Source: Roseimicrobium sp. ORNL1
GTDB taxonomy: Bacteria > Verrucomicrobiota > Verrucomicrobiia > Verrucomicrobiales > Verrucomicrobiaceae
Assembly: GCF_011044495.1 (NCBI RefSeq)
Contig: NZ_CP049143.1
Location: forward strand, 6,510,001 to 6,574,000
DNA length: 64,000 nucleotides
Direction of reading: 5' to 3'
Numbering within the stretch: the stretch's first letter is position 1; each line of letters starts with the position of its first letter. Position numbers and translations under genes: made by a program. This document shows positions 1-9,463 of the stretch, in pieces. Below the pieces are notes generated by a model, which had not been told where the DNA came from, searched no databases, and saw only the letters and a program-made list of their open reading frames with translations.

Positions 1-828
1 ATCTCCACGCCGACCTTCCTGCGAGGCTACCTCAAGGGCGTGAATCCCGAGCTCTTCACGTCACTCAAGCTCGTGGTCACTGGAGCGGAAAAGCTGCCCA
101 AGGCCGTCGCGGAAGCGTTCGAAGCCCGCTTTGGCAAAAAGGTCTTCGAAGGTTATGGCCTGACGGAAACGTCGCCGGTAAGCAATGTGAACCTGCCGGA
201 TCCCGAGACTGCCGGCGCGGTGTCCGGCTCCCTCGTGATGCCCAGCTATCGCTTCGGTTCCGTGGGCCAGCTCATTCCGGGACTCGCGGTGAAGCTGACG
301 GATCCGGAGACCGATGAACCGGTAAGCATCCACGAAAGTGGCATGGTCTGGTTCAAGGGACCGAACGTGTTCGAGGGTTACCTCAAGAACCCGAAGAAGA
401 CCGAAGAAGTCATCAAGGACGGCTGGTTCCGCACCGGCGACATCGGCCGCATGGACAAGGATGGATTCCTCTACATCGAAGGCCGCCTCAGCCGCTTCTC
501 CAAGGTGGGTGGCGAAATGGTGCCGCACGAGACCGTGGAAGATGCGCTGGTGAAAGCACTCGGTTTGGAAACCGAAGCCGTCCGCCGCATTGCCGTTGTG
601 GGTGTGCCGGATGTGGAAAAGGGCGAAGCGCTCGTGCTGCTCACCACCATCCCCGGTGGCAGCGTGCAGCAGGAGATTCTCGACCTGCGCTACAAGCTCC
701 TCGACCGTGGCATGGCTCCGCTGTGGATTCCCAAGAAGATGGTCCGCGTGCCGGAGATCCCCGTACTGCCCAGCGGCAAGCTGGACGTGAAGGGCTGCGA
801 GAAACTGGCGAAGACGGCGGGCTGGTGA
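1..828 (+). CDS. AMP-dependent acyl-CoA/acyl-ACP synthetase, C-terminal part (5' end outside window)
   Basis: The reading frame is open from the first base, so the start lies upstream. The visible 275 residues are the C-terminal half of an ANL-superfamily adenylating enzyme, which activates a fatty acid as acyl-AMP. Motifs seen are GYGLTETSPV (adenine-binding A5 motif), WFRTGDIG (A7, ribose-binding Asp) and GRLSRFSKVGGEMV (hinge A8). The KVGGEMV stretch is typical of the synthetase domain of Aas-type proteins, which recycle lysophospholipids with acyl-ACP. That suggests an Aas-like fusion with an upstream acyltransferase, but this cannot be seen here. It ends convergently with the operon on the other strand, across a repeat-bearing gap. 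Confidence 0.85.
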   Translation: MSTPTFLRGYLKGVNPELFTSLKLVVTGAEKLPKAVAEAFEARFGKKVFEGYGLTETSPVSNVNLPDPETAGAVSGSLVMPSYRFGSVGQLIPGLAVKLTDPETDEPVSIHESGMVWFKGPNVFEGYLKNPKKTEEVIKDGWFRTGDIGRMDKDGFLYIEGRLSRFSKVGGEMVPHETVEDALVKALGLETEAVRRIAVVGVPDVEKGEALVLLTTIPGGSVQQEILDLRYKLLDRGMAPLWIPKKMVRVPEIPVLPSGKLDVKGCEKLAKTAGW

Positions 829-862
829 TAAAGCGTCTCAGCTACTCAACGATCTGATGAGA

Positions 863-972
863 ATGCAAAGTGAGAGATGAAAAATGAAAAGTGCAAAATG
901 AAGTCTGAAATGCGCCGCTAAGGCTCAGGACATCAATTTGCACTTTTCATTTTTCACTTATCATTTTGCATT
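863..972. repeat. A/T-rich inverted repeat between convergent genes
   Basis: The arms lie at about 863-901 and 933-972. Both are built from iterations of ATGAAAAATGAAAAGTGCAAA and its complement, and they pair over most of about 40 bases around a 31-base loop. The repeat sits midway between two converging genes and could act as a bidirectional transcription stop. It is AT-rich against a GC-rich background, which suggests a dispersed element rather than drift. Confidence 0.7.
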
Positions 973-988
973 TCATCCGAGCCACTCG

Positions 989-3526
989 CTACACCGCCTC
1001 TTTCTTCCGCAGCGGATTCCATCCGGTCCGCGTCTGCCAGGCTTCGAACACGAGCATCGCAACGAGCGCGATGAGCAGCCAGCGTTGCACATCTCTCCAT
1101 GCAGGAGGGCGCGGCGCATTCCACACATCACTCAAGTCCACGCGCTCCGCGCCGCCACTGCGCTGGCTCACAGCGCGCAACTCGGTCAGGCGTGACCGAT
1201 CAAAACTCCACTCGGGGTTCACCACGGAATTGATGGGCCCGAAGGGGAAGGCAGCATCACCGATCTTCACGGCGCCGCGCACGTAGTGCTCGCCTTCGAT
1301 TTCGAGGGTGGCGCGGAAGTGGCCGGGCGCGAGGCGTTCCCAGCTTACGGGATGTGCCACACCACCGGCTCCTTCGGCAAGCACCAGCTCCGGCGCATGC
1401 TGAGCCACGCGGTCATTCCACGTTTCATCAAAGAACAAATCGGCTTTCAAGCGGCTGCCATCCATTCCGGCGCGAAGCCCCACCCCTGGAGGCACCTGCT
1501 CGCCCATGAGCCAGCGCCCAAGGCTCTGGCAGAAGCTGCCATAGTTTTTCCAGGCGCGTGTCTTCTGGGAAAAGTCACCACCCAGCGGACAGCTCACCGC
1601 CGCCACGCGCCCTGCCCCGCGCTGCCAGAAGGCCACCAGGGGAGCGGTGTATTCATCAGACGTCACCGCCGCCTGTGTGGCCCCGGGACGGAGGTAGCTG
1701 AGATTGTAACCGTCCGCCTGCGGCATCCACTCCATGGCTCCCGCGGCCATTTCCATCCAGCCCGGAGTGCCTTTGATGGCCACAGGCTCTTCAACGAACG
1801 CAGACCTCGCCACTGCGACCGTCTCCTGCGCAAAGAGCGCGGGCAGTTCATTGGGATTCGCATTGAAGAAGATGCGGCCGTTGCCACGCTTGGCCACGTC
1901 CTTGAGGAAGTCGGCGTCGGGATCCTTCTCCGTGCCGAGGCCAATCACGCTCACGGTGGCCTTCTCCTTCTGCATCTCTTCGAGGAGCCGTTTGTATTCA
2001 CCAGGCTCCTCAGCGTCCGCGGCGTCCGCGAAGAGAATGACGTGCCGTTGTCCCACCTGCGCCTGCTGCAGCTGCTTCCATGCGGCAACGAGCCCCTGGT
2101 AAACGTAGATGCCGCCACCGGTGCTTTCCACCCGGCGCACCACATTCTGCAGCGTGCCGCGATTCTGGCCCACGGCCATCAAGGGCGCGATCTCGTGCGC
2201 CTCACTATCCACCGCAAAGACGCTGACGAAGTCATTGTCTCCCAGCAGTTCAATGCCGCGCGCAGCGCCTTCGTTCGCCAGATCCATTTTTTGCAAGGAG
2301 GTTCCGGGCACGGTCATCGCCATGCTGCCAGAGCGGTCCATCACGATGGCCAACGCCACGGCGAGCTTCCGATGTTCCTGCTTCATCTCCATACTCACCG
2401 GCAGCAGTGGCTCCACCGGTGAACCAAACCAGCCACCCGATGCGAAGCTGTACTTGCCGCCAATCATGGCCAATCCACCGCCCTGATGATGCACAAAGAA
2501 ATCAAGCGCGCGCACAAACTCCGAGTCCATGCGATAGGCCGGGACATTGTTCAGCACGACAACCTTCGCTCCGGTAAGCGAACCCACCTGCAACTCATTC
2601 AACGCCGTGACCACCTGCACGTCGAATCCCTGGGAACGCAACACGTCAGCGAGCGGGTCCTTCTCATAGGCCGTGGCCAGGATTACGCGCGGGCCGCCCT
2701 GCACTTCCACCCATTGAGCAGCGGTGTTGTTTCCCACGAGTGAATCATCCGTGGGCAGCAACGTGGCCTGGTAACGGAAAGCGCCGGCGCCACTCAGCCG
2801 GTCGGTGAAACGCAATCTGCCCACTCCATTCACCACTTCCACATCGCGCTTGCCGATGCTGGCGCCATTGCGGAACAACTCCAGTGGCACCTTGCCATCC
2901 TGATCCGCGAGCACCACGACCTCCGCGAGAAACGCCTCGCGCAACTGCACCCGGCGGGGCAGGACAAAGGCCGCGATGCGCCAGTCATTCTTGGCCGGCT
3001 GCGCCGCGAGTCGATAGTCCAATGGCACGCCCTGGCTGCCGAGTCTCTCCGTCAGACCATCGAGGGGCTCGGTGCTGTAGCCGTCCGTCAGCACCAGCAG
3101 ACGTGAAGCGCGCTCGTGCCGCATCTGCGCAAGCGCGTGGCCCGCAGCAGAGTTGATGCGCGTGGCTCGTGTATTCCCCGCGAAGTCCGTACTTCCCGCG
3201 CGCAATTGCGCGCCGCGCGTCACCGCCTCATCCGCGAAGTCCACGAAATGCAGGCGATCCGCCGCCTTCTTGGACCGTTCAAGGATGGCCTCCCACTCCT
3301 CCAGCTTGGGCATGAGAAGATCCTTCGCTGAATCCGATCGATCCACCAGCACCCAAAGATCAAGACCATCGCCGTGACGCCGCACCTGGATCTGGCAGAG
3401 CAGCAAAGTCACCAGCAGCAGGCAGACCACCCGCAGTGGCTTCTCCAGACGCAGGCCGCGCCAGTACCATCCCGCAGCGGCGAAGAGCGGGATCAGGAGC
3501 AGCCATTCAGGATGGAGCAGGCGCAT
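989..3526 (-). CDS. Membrane protein with two von Willebrand A domains and a glutamine-amidotransferase-like domain
   Basis: 845 residues. Two N-terminal membrane segments (about 8-22 and 31-46) are followed by a first vWA domain with an intact-looking MIDAS motif DRSDS (62-66). Next comes a class I amidotransferase-like fold (about 279-376, HHQGGGLAMIGG), then a second vWA domain with DRSGS (397-401). A C-terminal membrane helix lies near residues 817-832. Amidotransferase-like domains in such proteins usually lack catalysis and are taken as binding modules. It is the last gene of the operon, 61 bases after a BatA-like vWA gene. The role is inferred: a cell-envelope scaffold whose metal-dependent vWA domains bind partners, probably remodelled by the MoxR ATPase encoded upstream. 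Confidence 0.85.
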   Translation of the reverse strand: MRLLHPEWLLLIPLFAAAGWYWRGLRLEKPLRVVCLLLVTLLLCQIQVRRHGDGLDLWVLVDRSDSAKDLLMPKLEEWEAILERSKKAADRLHFVDFADEAVTRGAQLRAGSTDFAGNTRATRINSAAGHALAQMRHERASRLLVLTDGYSTEPLDGLTERLGSQGVPLDYRLAAQPAKNDWRIAAFVLPRRVQLREAFLAEVVVLADQDGKVPLELFRNGASIGKRDVEVVNGVGRLRFTDRLSGAGAFRYQATLLPTDDSLVGNNTAAQWVEVQGGPRVILATAYEKDPLADVLRSQGFDVQVVTALNELQVGSLTGAKVVVLNNVPAYRMDSEFVRALDFFVHHQGGGLAMIGGKYSFASGGWFGSPVEPLLPVSMEMKQEHRKLAVALAIVMDRSGSMAMTVPGTSLQKMDLANEGAARGIELLGDNDFVSVFAVDSEAHEIAPLMAVGQNRGTLQNVVRRVESTGGGIYVYQGLVAAWKQLQQAQVGQRHVILFADAADAEEPGEYKRLLEEMQKEKATVSVIGLGTEKDPDADFLKDVAKRGNGRIFFNANPNELPALFAQETVAVARSAFVEEPVAIKGTPGWMEMAAGAMEWMPQADGYNLSYLRPGATQAAVTSDEYTAPLVAFWQRGAGRVAAVSCPLGGDFSQKTRAWKNYGSFCQSLGRWLMGEQVPPGVGLRAGMDGSRLKADLFFDETWNDRVAQHAPELVLAEGAGGVAHPVSWERLAPGHFRATLEIEGEHYVRGAVKIGDAAFPFGPINSVVNPEWSFDRSRLTELRAVSQRSGGAERVDLSDVWNAPRPPAWRDVQRWLLIALVAMLVFEAWQTRTGWNPLRKKEAV

Positions 3527-3587
3527 GGTCGAAAATTTCTACGGGAGAGGAGGGATGATGGAAAATAGTGGAAGTGGATACATCACA

Positions 3588-5459
3588 TCAGGTAGCGGCA
3601 GGGACCGCGGCGGGAGATGCCGATGACTTGGAACGCGGCCGGCCCGACTGTCGCCAGGCCCACGCCGCGAGCAGGCAGGCCAGAATCAACAACACCCACA
3701 GCGCAGTGAGCGGATCCGCCTCCGTCTGCTTCAACGCGGCTTCCCAGCGACGCTGCTCCACGGTGTCGACCTTCTTGGCCAACTTGAAATCGGCCTCCCG
3801 TGTGTCGGCGAACTGAGCGGCGCCGCTGACCAACGCCTTATCACCCTGCTTTACCTGGAAGAATCCCACCATGGCCGGCAGGCGGCCCTCATAGCGTGTC
3901 ACCTTGCCGTCGTGATGCAGCATGAGAGGCGGGGCTTCCGGCGATTCATCTGCGGCGACAGCAAGTTGCTGTCCGGACTCAAAATTGCCAGCCCAGGGCT
4001 CTGTCATCCCCTGGCGAACATCTTCAAGAAAGCGATGGATCATCACCAGCATGGCGGGATGTCGCGGAGCATTGGACTGGGTGATGTCCCACGCGAGCAG
4101 CAGCCGGCGGATGGGCTTGTTGTCCGCCGTACGCCCGCGCCGCACCATGGCCAGCACGCGTTCGCCTTTCCAGAGGAGGGGCTCATCATCCTCGGTCACC
4201 GTGAGCTCGGTGGGACGGGGCGTGAGCAGGCCCATCCAGTTCATGTCACGCACCAGGGGATGCTCCTCGGCGATTGTCCATGCACCATCCAGTTGCATTG
4301 CATCCCCACTCTCCACGGGGAACTGGATGCCCGCCGTCTCCAAGGGTGTACCCAATTCTGATACAACAAGATGGGGCTGGCGAATCGCGGTGCCCGACGC
4401 ATCGGTGGCCGCCGTGCCGGCATTGGCACTGGAGGTGCCGCGCAGGTTCACCTGCTCCGTGGCGCTCAGCATCTTGCGCCAGAGGTCGCCGGCCTTTCCT
4501 CCCAACCGCACTTCCGCATCCACCACCCGGGGACGAGGTTTCTGAAGCGGTAAACGATCATCCCACTTGAAACGATCTCCACCGAGCACGAGCACCGCGC
4601 GCTCCACCTCCGGGGGGAGCTCACCTGTCAGTGTCATGGTTTGTCCCGGCGGCAGCGCCAATGGACGCTTTTGTGGTGGTGTGGTGGCTGCTCCCGCAGG
4701 CAGGTCCGGATACTCCACCCACCACTCCTGCTGCACGGGTTTGTCGCCGTGGTTCTGCACCAGCGCCTTCCACTTCATGCCGCTCTTCGCGTCTCCAGAC
4801 GCGCTGGCCAGCTTCACCTCCGCTCCGGCGAAGCCCACGTTCTGCAAGGGCTCCGCCGCCGAGAGTATCGCCACGTCCGAGGAGACTTCGATTTCACGAT
4901 CCGTGACGAAGATGACAATGCCGTTCGTCTTCACCAGGCCACGCGCAATGAGCAGAGCATCGTCCGGTCGATGTGTGCCCTGCGTGGGCTCCCATGTGTC
5001 GAAGGCGTTCAAGACTCCGGCCATCTCTGCTCCGGCGTAGAGGGTGGGCTTCTTCGCGTCTGACTCCAGCAGGTGCCACTCGGTATGCGCCGCCGTGCGA
5101 GCCCAGTCGCGCAACTTCTCCGCCAGCAGCGCGCGTGTCTCCTCCTTGTACGCGCTCATGGAAACGGAGCTGTCCAGCACCACGGCCACGGTCTGCCGCG
5201 AGTCCTGCCGTATCCAGCGCGGCTCCACCAGCACCCACGCCAGAAGCAGTGCTGCAAGCAACTGCAACCAGAGTGGCACCGAGTTCCGCAATTTCTCAAA
5301 CCGCATGCCACCCACGCTCTCCGGCTTCACGCGCTCCAGCAGGAAAAGCGTGCTCACGCGCACGCGGCGCGAGCGCTCTTGAAGGAAATGGATCACCAGG
5401 ATCGCCGGAACGGCGAGCAGGGCCCAGAGGCCAGCGGGATTGGCTAGGAGGAGTCGCAC
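3588..5459 (-). CDS. BatA-domain / von Willebrand A membrane protein
   Basis: 623 residues. The N-terminus matches the aerotolerance-regulator BatA domain: a short hydrophobic segment (about 8-25, LWALLAVPAILVIHF), a basic stretch (ERSRRVRVSTLFLLERV) and a second helix near 62-78. A vWA domain follows with MIDAS motif DSSVS (near 95-99). A last membrane segment lies near 580-603 with a short basic tail. The start codon is GTG at 5459, 12 bases after the stop of the preceding lipoprotein gene, with no clear Shine-Dalgarno sequence. Such proteins occur beside MoxR and DUF58 genes in many bacteria, as they do here. The exact function is unknown. Confidence 0.85.
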   Translation of the reverse strand: MRLLLANPAGLWALLAVPAILVIHFLQERSRRVRVSTLFLLERVKPESVGGMRFEKLRNSVPLWLQLLAALLLAWVLVEPRWIRQDSRQTVAVVLDSSVSMSAYKEETRALLAEKLRDWARTAAHTEWHLLESDAKKPTLYAGAEMAGVLNAFDTWEPTQGTHRPDDALLIARGLVKTNGIVIFVTDREIEVSSDVAILSAAEPLQNVGFAGAEVKLASASGDAKSGMKWKALVQNHGDKPVQQEWWVEYPDLPAGAATTPPQKRPLALPPGQTMTLTGELPPEVERAVLVLGGDRFKWDDRLPLQKPRPRVVDAEVRLGGKAGDLWRKMLSATEQVNLRGTSSANAGTAATDASGTAIRQPHLVVSELGTPLETAGIQFPVESGDAMQLDGAWTIAEEHPLVRDMNWMGLLTPRPTELTVTEDDEPLLWKGERVLAMVRRGRTADNKPIRRLLLAWDITQSNAPRHPAMLVMIHRFLEDVRQGMTEPWAGNFESGQQLAVAADESPEAPPLMLHHDGKVTRYEGRLPAMVGFFQVKQGDKALVSGAAQFADTREADFKLAKKVDTVEQRRWEAALKQTEADPLTALWVLLILACLLAAWAWRQSGRPRSKSSASPAAVPAAT

Positions 5460-5471
5460 GTGATGAGTTGC

Positions 5472-6092
5472 TTACTGATTGGCGGGTGCAGGTGCAGGCG
5501 AGGGTGATGGCGCCGGAGCGGGAGCGGCAGCAGGGGGAGATGGCGGTGATGCACCCGGGGCAGGAGCGTTCTTCGGCGCGTTATCAAGCAGCTTATCCAG
5601 CGCGGCGCGGGTGCCGTCGTCGGCAGTAGAGGCACGGGCTTCGAAACCTTCTCCTAGATCGGAACGCGGCAGGGCGTTGATCTTTTGCTCCACCTGCTTC
5701 AGGCGATTGGCGGCTTCGGCCTTCTGCACTTCGTCGTTGGACGCAGTGGCCTTGGCCTGCTGTTCCTTCAGCTTGGCCTGCTCTGCCTGGAGTTTTGCTT
5801 TCTCGGCTTCCACGGCCACATCGGTGGCGGTGGTCGCAGGAGTCACGGCTTCCAGTTCCACCTTCGGTGGCGCTGGCTTGGGCGGCTCTTCCTTCGCGGG
5901 CTCAACGGCTGCCACAGACTCAGGAGTCGTGGCAGGCGCAGCCGGGACAGGAGTGCTTTCAGGCTTCGCGGTCGCCTTCGTCACCGGCGGCACCTCTTCC
6001 TTGGAGCAAGATGCCAGGGCGACAGCCAATGAGGCGATGAGCGTGAAAGTGAGGCTTCGAAATCTCATGACTCGGTTGCGGGGTTCGTTCAT
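5472..6092 (-). CDS. Putative lipoprotein, Ala/Pro/Glu/Lys-rich with coiled coil
   Basis: About 206 residues from the ATG at 6092; ATGs at 6068 and 6119 are also possible. The signal peptide ends in a lipobox (VALASC), so the Cys is probably lipidated. The protein then has a proline/alanine-rich spacer, a charged helical stretch of Lys/Glu/Gln/Ala likely to form a coiled coil, and a proline/alanine-rich tail. No enzymatic motif is seen. Its place inside the MoxR/vWA operon suggests a structural periplasmic or outer-membrane-anchored partner of the vWA proteins. That is inference from context only. Confidence 0.65.
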   Translation of the reverse strand: MNEPRNRVMRFRSLTFTLIASLAVALASCSKEEVPPVTKATAKPESTPVPAAPATTPESVAAVEPAKEEPPKPAPPKVELEAVTPATTATDVAVEAEKAKLQAEQAKLKEQQAKATASNDEVQKAEAANRLKQVEQKINALPRSDLGEGFEARASTADDGTRAALDKLLDNAPKNAPAPGASPPSPPAAAPAPAPSPSPAPAPANQ

Positions 6093-6136
6093 CGGCAGCT
6101 GATACATTTCTACAAGCATTTAAACCAACGGCCCGG

Positions 6137-7057
6137 CTACATCTCGATGCATCCCGAGCTCACCGCCTCGGCCCTCAACGCGGCGAGGATTTCCGCTTCA
6201 GCAGGCACACGGGCGAATCCAATGCCATGCCGCACGCACTGCTCACGCCACAGGCCGAAGTGCGTGGCATAAGCGCGGAGATAACGCGTCAGCGTGTCCT
6301 TCTCCACACGCCGCTTGTCACGCGTGGCGGACTCGCATTCTTCAAACTCGATATTCCCATCCCAATCCGGTTGGGATTCTTCCAGGCAAAATGGCGCGAG
6401 AACTACCGCCCGCCCCTTGCCGGCCACGAGCAGGTTCGTCGCGCGATCCGGTGGTGATTCACTGAGCAGGTCACTCAAGAGGATGCGCAAGGAACCTGTA
6501 CGCATGGGGGTGCGATCCAGCAGCGAAGGCAGCAACACGCCGCTGAGCTTCTCACGCAACGGCCAGTCGTAGGCAAGGATACGGTCGACCGGGATTTCGC
6601 GTGCCTCGTCGTCCAGCATGTGCACCTTCGTGGAAGCTCCGAGACGCAACGCACTCTCCACGCAGAAATACAACAGCTCCCACGTGCGCGTGGTCTTGTG
6701 CTCGGTGAGGAACATCGAGGGACTGGCATCGAACAGGATGTCCACGCGTGGCGTCACCTCCTGCCGGTAGAGCTTCATGGTGTAGGTCCCGGATCGCGCA
6801 TATGCCTGCCAGTTGATATGACGCGGATCATCCCCCGGCATGTAGGGGCGCTGATCCTGGAAATCGATCGAGCTTCCGGTACCCTGCCCCAGCACGCTAC
6901 CCGCCGTACCGCTCCACTGGCCACTGCGCAGCGGCAGGCGCGCCACACCCGTCACCGCCTTCATGCGTGCGTGGATCGCCGCCAATCCCGAGGGAACAGA
7001 CGAGGCGCCCTTGGCATTCGACCTAGCTGTTGCTGTGGCAGTGGTGGTGGTGGCCAT
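6137..7057 (-). CDS. DUF58 domain-containing protein
   Basis: 306 residues. The family hallmark is clear: FQDQRPYMPGDDPRHINW followed by AR.GTYTMKLYRQE, then a vWA-like segment with DASPSM. Proteins of this family are nearly always encoded beside a MoxR AAA+ ATPase and vWA proteins, as here. They are thought to form an accessory platform for MoxR-driven protein maturation. No membrane segment is visible, so it is probably cytoplasmic. The N-terminus is a Thr/Ala-rich run of low complexity. The gene starts 15 bases after the permease stop, consistent with one transcript. Confidence 0.9.
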   Translation of the reverse strand: MATTTTATATARSNAKGASSVPSGLAAIHARMKAVTGVARLPLRSGQWSGTAGSVLGQGTGSSIDFQDQRPYMPGDDPRHINWQAYARSGTYTMKLYRQEVTPRVDILFDASPSMFLTEHKTTRTWELLYFCVESALRLGASTKVHMLDDEAREIPVDRILAYDWPLREKLSGVLLPSLLDRTPMRTGSLRILLSDLLSESPPDRATNLLVAGKGRAVVLAPFCLEESQPDWDGNIEFEECESATRDKRRVEKDTLTRYLRAYATHFGLWREQCVRHGIGFARVPAEAEILAALRAEAVSSGCIEM

Positions 7058-7072
7058 GATGCTGGGTGATAA

Positions 7073-8581
7073 CTAGGCGGCGTTGGAAACGGCCGGGGGA
7101 GAAGTTTCGAGCTCCTCGGCATCAGCCTGCGATTGATTTTCCAAGCGGGAGATGAAGCTGAACTCCTTCATGGCGCGGAAACCCAGGTACAAAAAGAGCA
7201 CCGCACACACCGGAAGAGTGAACATGGTGTAGAAATGTCCCAGCGGGCTGTCCACGCCCTCCTCCATCAGCACAAACCACGCACTGGTGGGAAACGGCGC
7301 AAGCCAACGGAAGGCGGTTTCTTCATCCAAATTGGGGGCATTACCCGCCACCTGCGCGACCACATAACACAGGCCAAAAAGCGCCTGCGTCAGCACATAG
7401 AGCCAGATGGGCTGCCTCGCTCGGGGGAAGAGCAGCATCACGACGACCGGCGCGATGACGGAACTGAAGATGATGGGCACCATGAGACGCGACGCCAGCA
7501 GATAGCCCCCGACGTCTCCAGGGTGGAACTTTCGCACCAGACCCAAGCCGATGCCGAACACCATGCCTGTCAGAATCAGGGTGAATACCAGACCGGAGGC
7601 CCAGCCGGGATACAGCACGCGACCGGCGAGCTTGCCAAAAAAGCCAATCCTCGCGAACCCCGAGTACAAACTGGGCACATGCTGGGTGCGCTCGCTCAGC
7701 GACTCCAGGAGGACCCACGCGGTGGCCACGGCACAACTCACGCTCCATATCATGGCGGCATACTCGTTCCCCAACCACGCCAGCAGCAAGCCAATCGCGC
7801 CCATGAGAAGGATCACAAGCCGCTTCCGGCCCGAGTGGTTTTCAGAGATGGGAGCAATGCGTGAGGCCGCAATTTCCAGCAGCAGATACACGTGCAGCAC
7901 CGCAAGCAGCGGCAGCATCCACACCAGCCACGCGCCCGGTCCTCCAGTGGCCAGGGCTGAGCGATCAAACAGTGGCGGCATCGCGATGCACACCGCAACG
8001 AAAAGCCCGAGCACCACGAGGATGCGAATGGCAACGTGCGAACTGGAAAGGGCGAGGGCAGCCGCCGTAAGCGCCATGGAAGCGAGTATCAGGATCCCGA
8101 TGACGGTAAGATCGGAGATGATATCCACCTCACCAAAGAAGTAGCGCAACACCGCATAGGGCAGGATCGCCGTCACCACCAGGAGTGTCTGTGCAACCAG
8201 CGCCACCCACTTGCCCAGGACAATGCGGAACGCCGTGAGATGCGTGAGCTGCACCAGATCCAGCGTGTTTACCTTCAACTCCTCACTCACCGCCGTGAGA
8301 CCGCGCGCAGGCATCAGGATTAACAGTGGAATCCAGATGAACGCGGCAAAGAGCCAGGCGAGCCCCCCGCCACCGCTCCCTCCATTCGCCACTTCCAGCA
8401 ACTGGATGCCCGTGATGAAAATCATCGCCACCTGAATGAGGATGAAGGTGGTGATGAACATCTTGGTCTTCAACCCCTGGCGCAGCTCCTTCACGAGGAT
8501 GGGACTGAGCCAGTCGGCAAAGTCCATGCCATTCGGAAGAATGCGCTCAGGTGTTGGAGTGGTGACTGCGACGGAACTCAT
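7073..8581 (-). CDS. ABC-2 type transporter permease, long paralogue
   Basis: 502 residues from the ATG at 8581. This start was chosen because upstream in-frame codons would overlap the preceding permease gene. About twelve hydrophobic segments are visible, and there is no nucleotide-binding site. The N-terminal half (DFADWLSPILVKELRQ; LPYAVLRYFFGEVDIISD) closely matches the shorter permease encoded just upstream, so the two are paralogues. The C-terminal six segments are extra. It should pair with the ABC ATPase of the same operon to export an unknown substrate or to support envelope assembly, as proposed for Gld-type ABC systems. Confidence 0.85.
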   Translation of the reverse strand: MSSVAVTTPTPERILPNGMDFADWLSPILVKELRQGLKTKMFITTFILIQVAMIFITGIQLLEVANGGSGGGGLAWLFAAFIWIPLLILMPARGLTAVSEELKVNTLDLVQLTHLTAFRIVLGKWVALVAQTLLVVTAILPYAVLRYFFGEVDIISDLTVIGILILASMALTAAALALSSSHVAIRILVVLGLFVAVCIAMPPLFDRSALATGGPGAWLVWMLPLLAVLHVYLLLEIAASRIAPISENHSGRKRLVILLMGAIGLLLAWLGNEYAAMIWSVSCAVATAWVLLESLSERTQHVPSLYSGFARIGFFGKLAGRVLYPGWASGLVFTLILTGMVFGIGLGLVRKFHPGDVGGYLLASRLMVPIIFSSVIAPVVVMLLFPRARQPIWLYVLTQALFGLCYVVAQVAGNAPNLDEETAFRWLAPFPTSAWFVLMEEGVDSPLGHFYTMFTLPVCAVLFLYLGFRAMKEFSFISRLENQSQADAEELETSPPAVSNAA

Positions 8582-8630
8582 GACTTGGGAGAGAAAGAAA
8601 AGGAAAGGAAAAGAAGAGAGGAGGAGACGC

Positions 8631-9419
8631 CTAGCTGATGCCCGGTGGCTGCCAGTAGTCCACGGAACGCCCATCATCGAAACGGGACTCCACAATGGCC
8701 AGCGGCAGCATGGCCGCAAAAACCGCCACAATCAGCCAGATAAGGACGGACATGAAAACGCCCACACTCCAGTCCCGGCTGACATCGATCATCTTCCACA
8801 AGATGCCCTCAAAGATGGGCAGGCCGAAGAAGATCAGCAGTGCGCCCACCACCGCGCGCCACACCCTTGGCATGATGCCCAGGAGCAACCCCCACGAGGC
8901 GATTACCGCCGAGCCCAGGCCAATCCACCCGAGCCTCAGGAAGTCGCCCACCACATCGACCCCGCTGAAGAAGTAGCGGAGGGTCACGTAGGGCAGCATG
9001 GCCGTCATGATCAGTCCCACCATGAACATGGTGACGATGAGCTTGCTGATCGCGATGCGCCGGGCCAGCACCCCGGAGACCCGCAGCAACGGCAGGTTGC
9101 CGGGGTCGATATCCGAATCCGCGATGAAGATGCCTCGCAAGGGCAGCAGAACATGCAGAACCAGGGTGATGTTCGCGAAGAACAACACCTCTCTCAGGAT
9201 CGATTGGAAAACTGAAGCCGCACCTTCCGCAGAGTCCTGCCAATAGAGGAGATGCACGGCCACCAGGGACACCATGCTGAACTGCACCCACAGAAACAAC
9301 CAGATGAACCACCGGCTGCGCAGGCTCTGGCGCAGATCCTTGACCAGCAGCGGGCTGAACCAGTCCGGAAAGTCTGGTGCAGCAGCCTGCTTGGCAAGGG
9401 TGGTGGTAGTGGCAGTCAT
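8631..9419 (-). CDS. ABC-2 type transporter permease, short paralogue
   Basis: About 262 residues from the ATG at 9419; a GTG at 9431 is an alternative. Six hydrophobic segments are visible. The opening DFPDWFSPLLVKDLRQ and the internal LPYVTLRYFFSGVDVVGD are shared with the 502-residue permease downstream, so the pair arose by duplication. It probably forms a heteromeric membrane channel with that paralogue, driven by the ATPase encoded upstream. The C-terminus ends in a soluble tail (ESRFDDGRSVDYWQPPGIS). The substrate cannot be told from sequence. Confidence 0.85.
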   Translation of the reverse strand: MTATTTTLAKQAAAPDFPDWFSPLLVKDLRQSLRSRWFIWLFLWVQFSMVSLVAVHLLYWQDSAEGAASVFQSILREVLFFANITLVLHVLLPLRGIFIADSDIDPGNLPLLRVSGVLARRIAISKLIVTMFMVGLIMTAMLPYVTLRYFFSGVDVVGDFLRLGWIGLGSAVIASWGLLLGIMPRVWRAVVGALLIFFGLPIFEGILWKMIDVSRDWSVGVFMSVLIWLIVAVFAAMLPLAIVESRFDDGRSVDYWQPPGIS

Positions 9420-9463
9420 GAAACGATTCACACTGGAGGCGGGGGAACTACAGGCGTTCTGAT

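Noticed and set aside
1286-2422. Plus-strand open frame (378 codons) opposite the double vWA protein
   Set aside because: Composition is His/Arg-rich and the opposite strand has clear vWA motifs.
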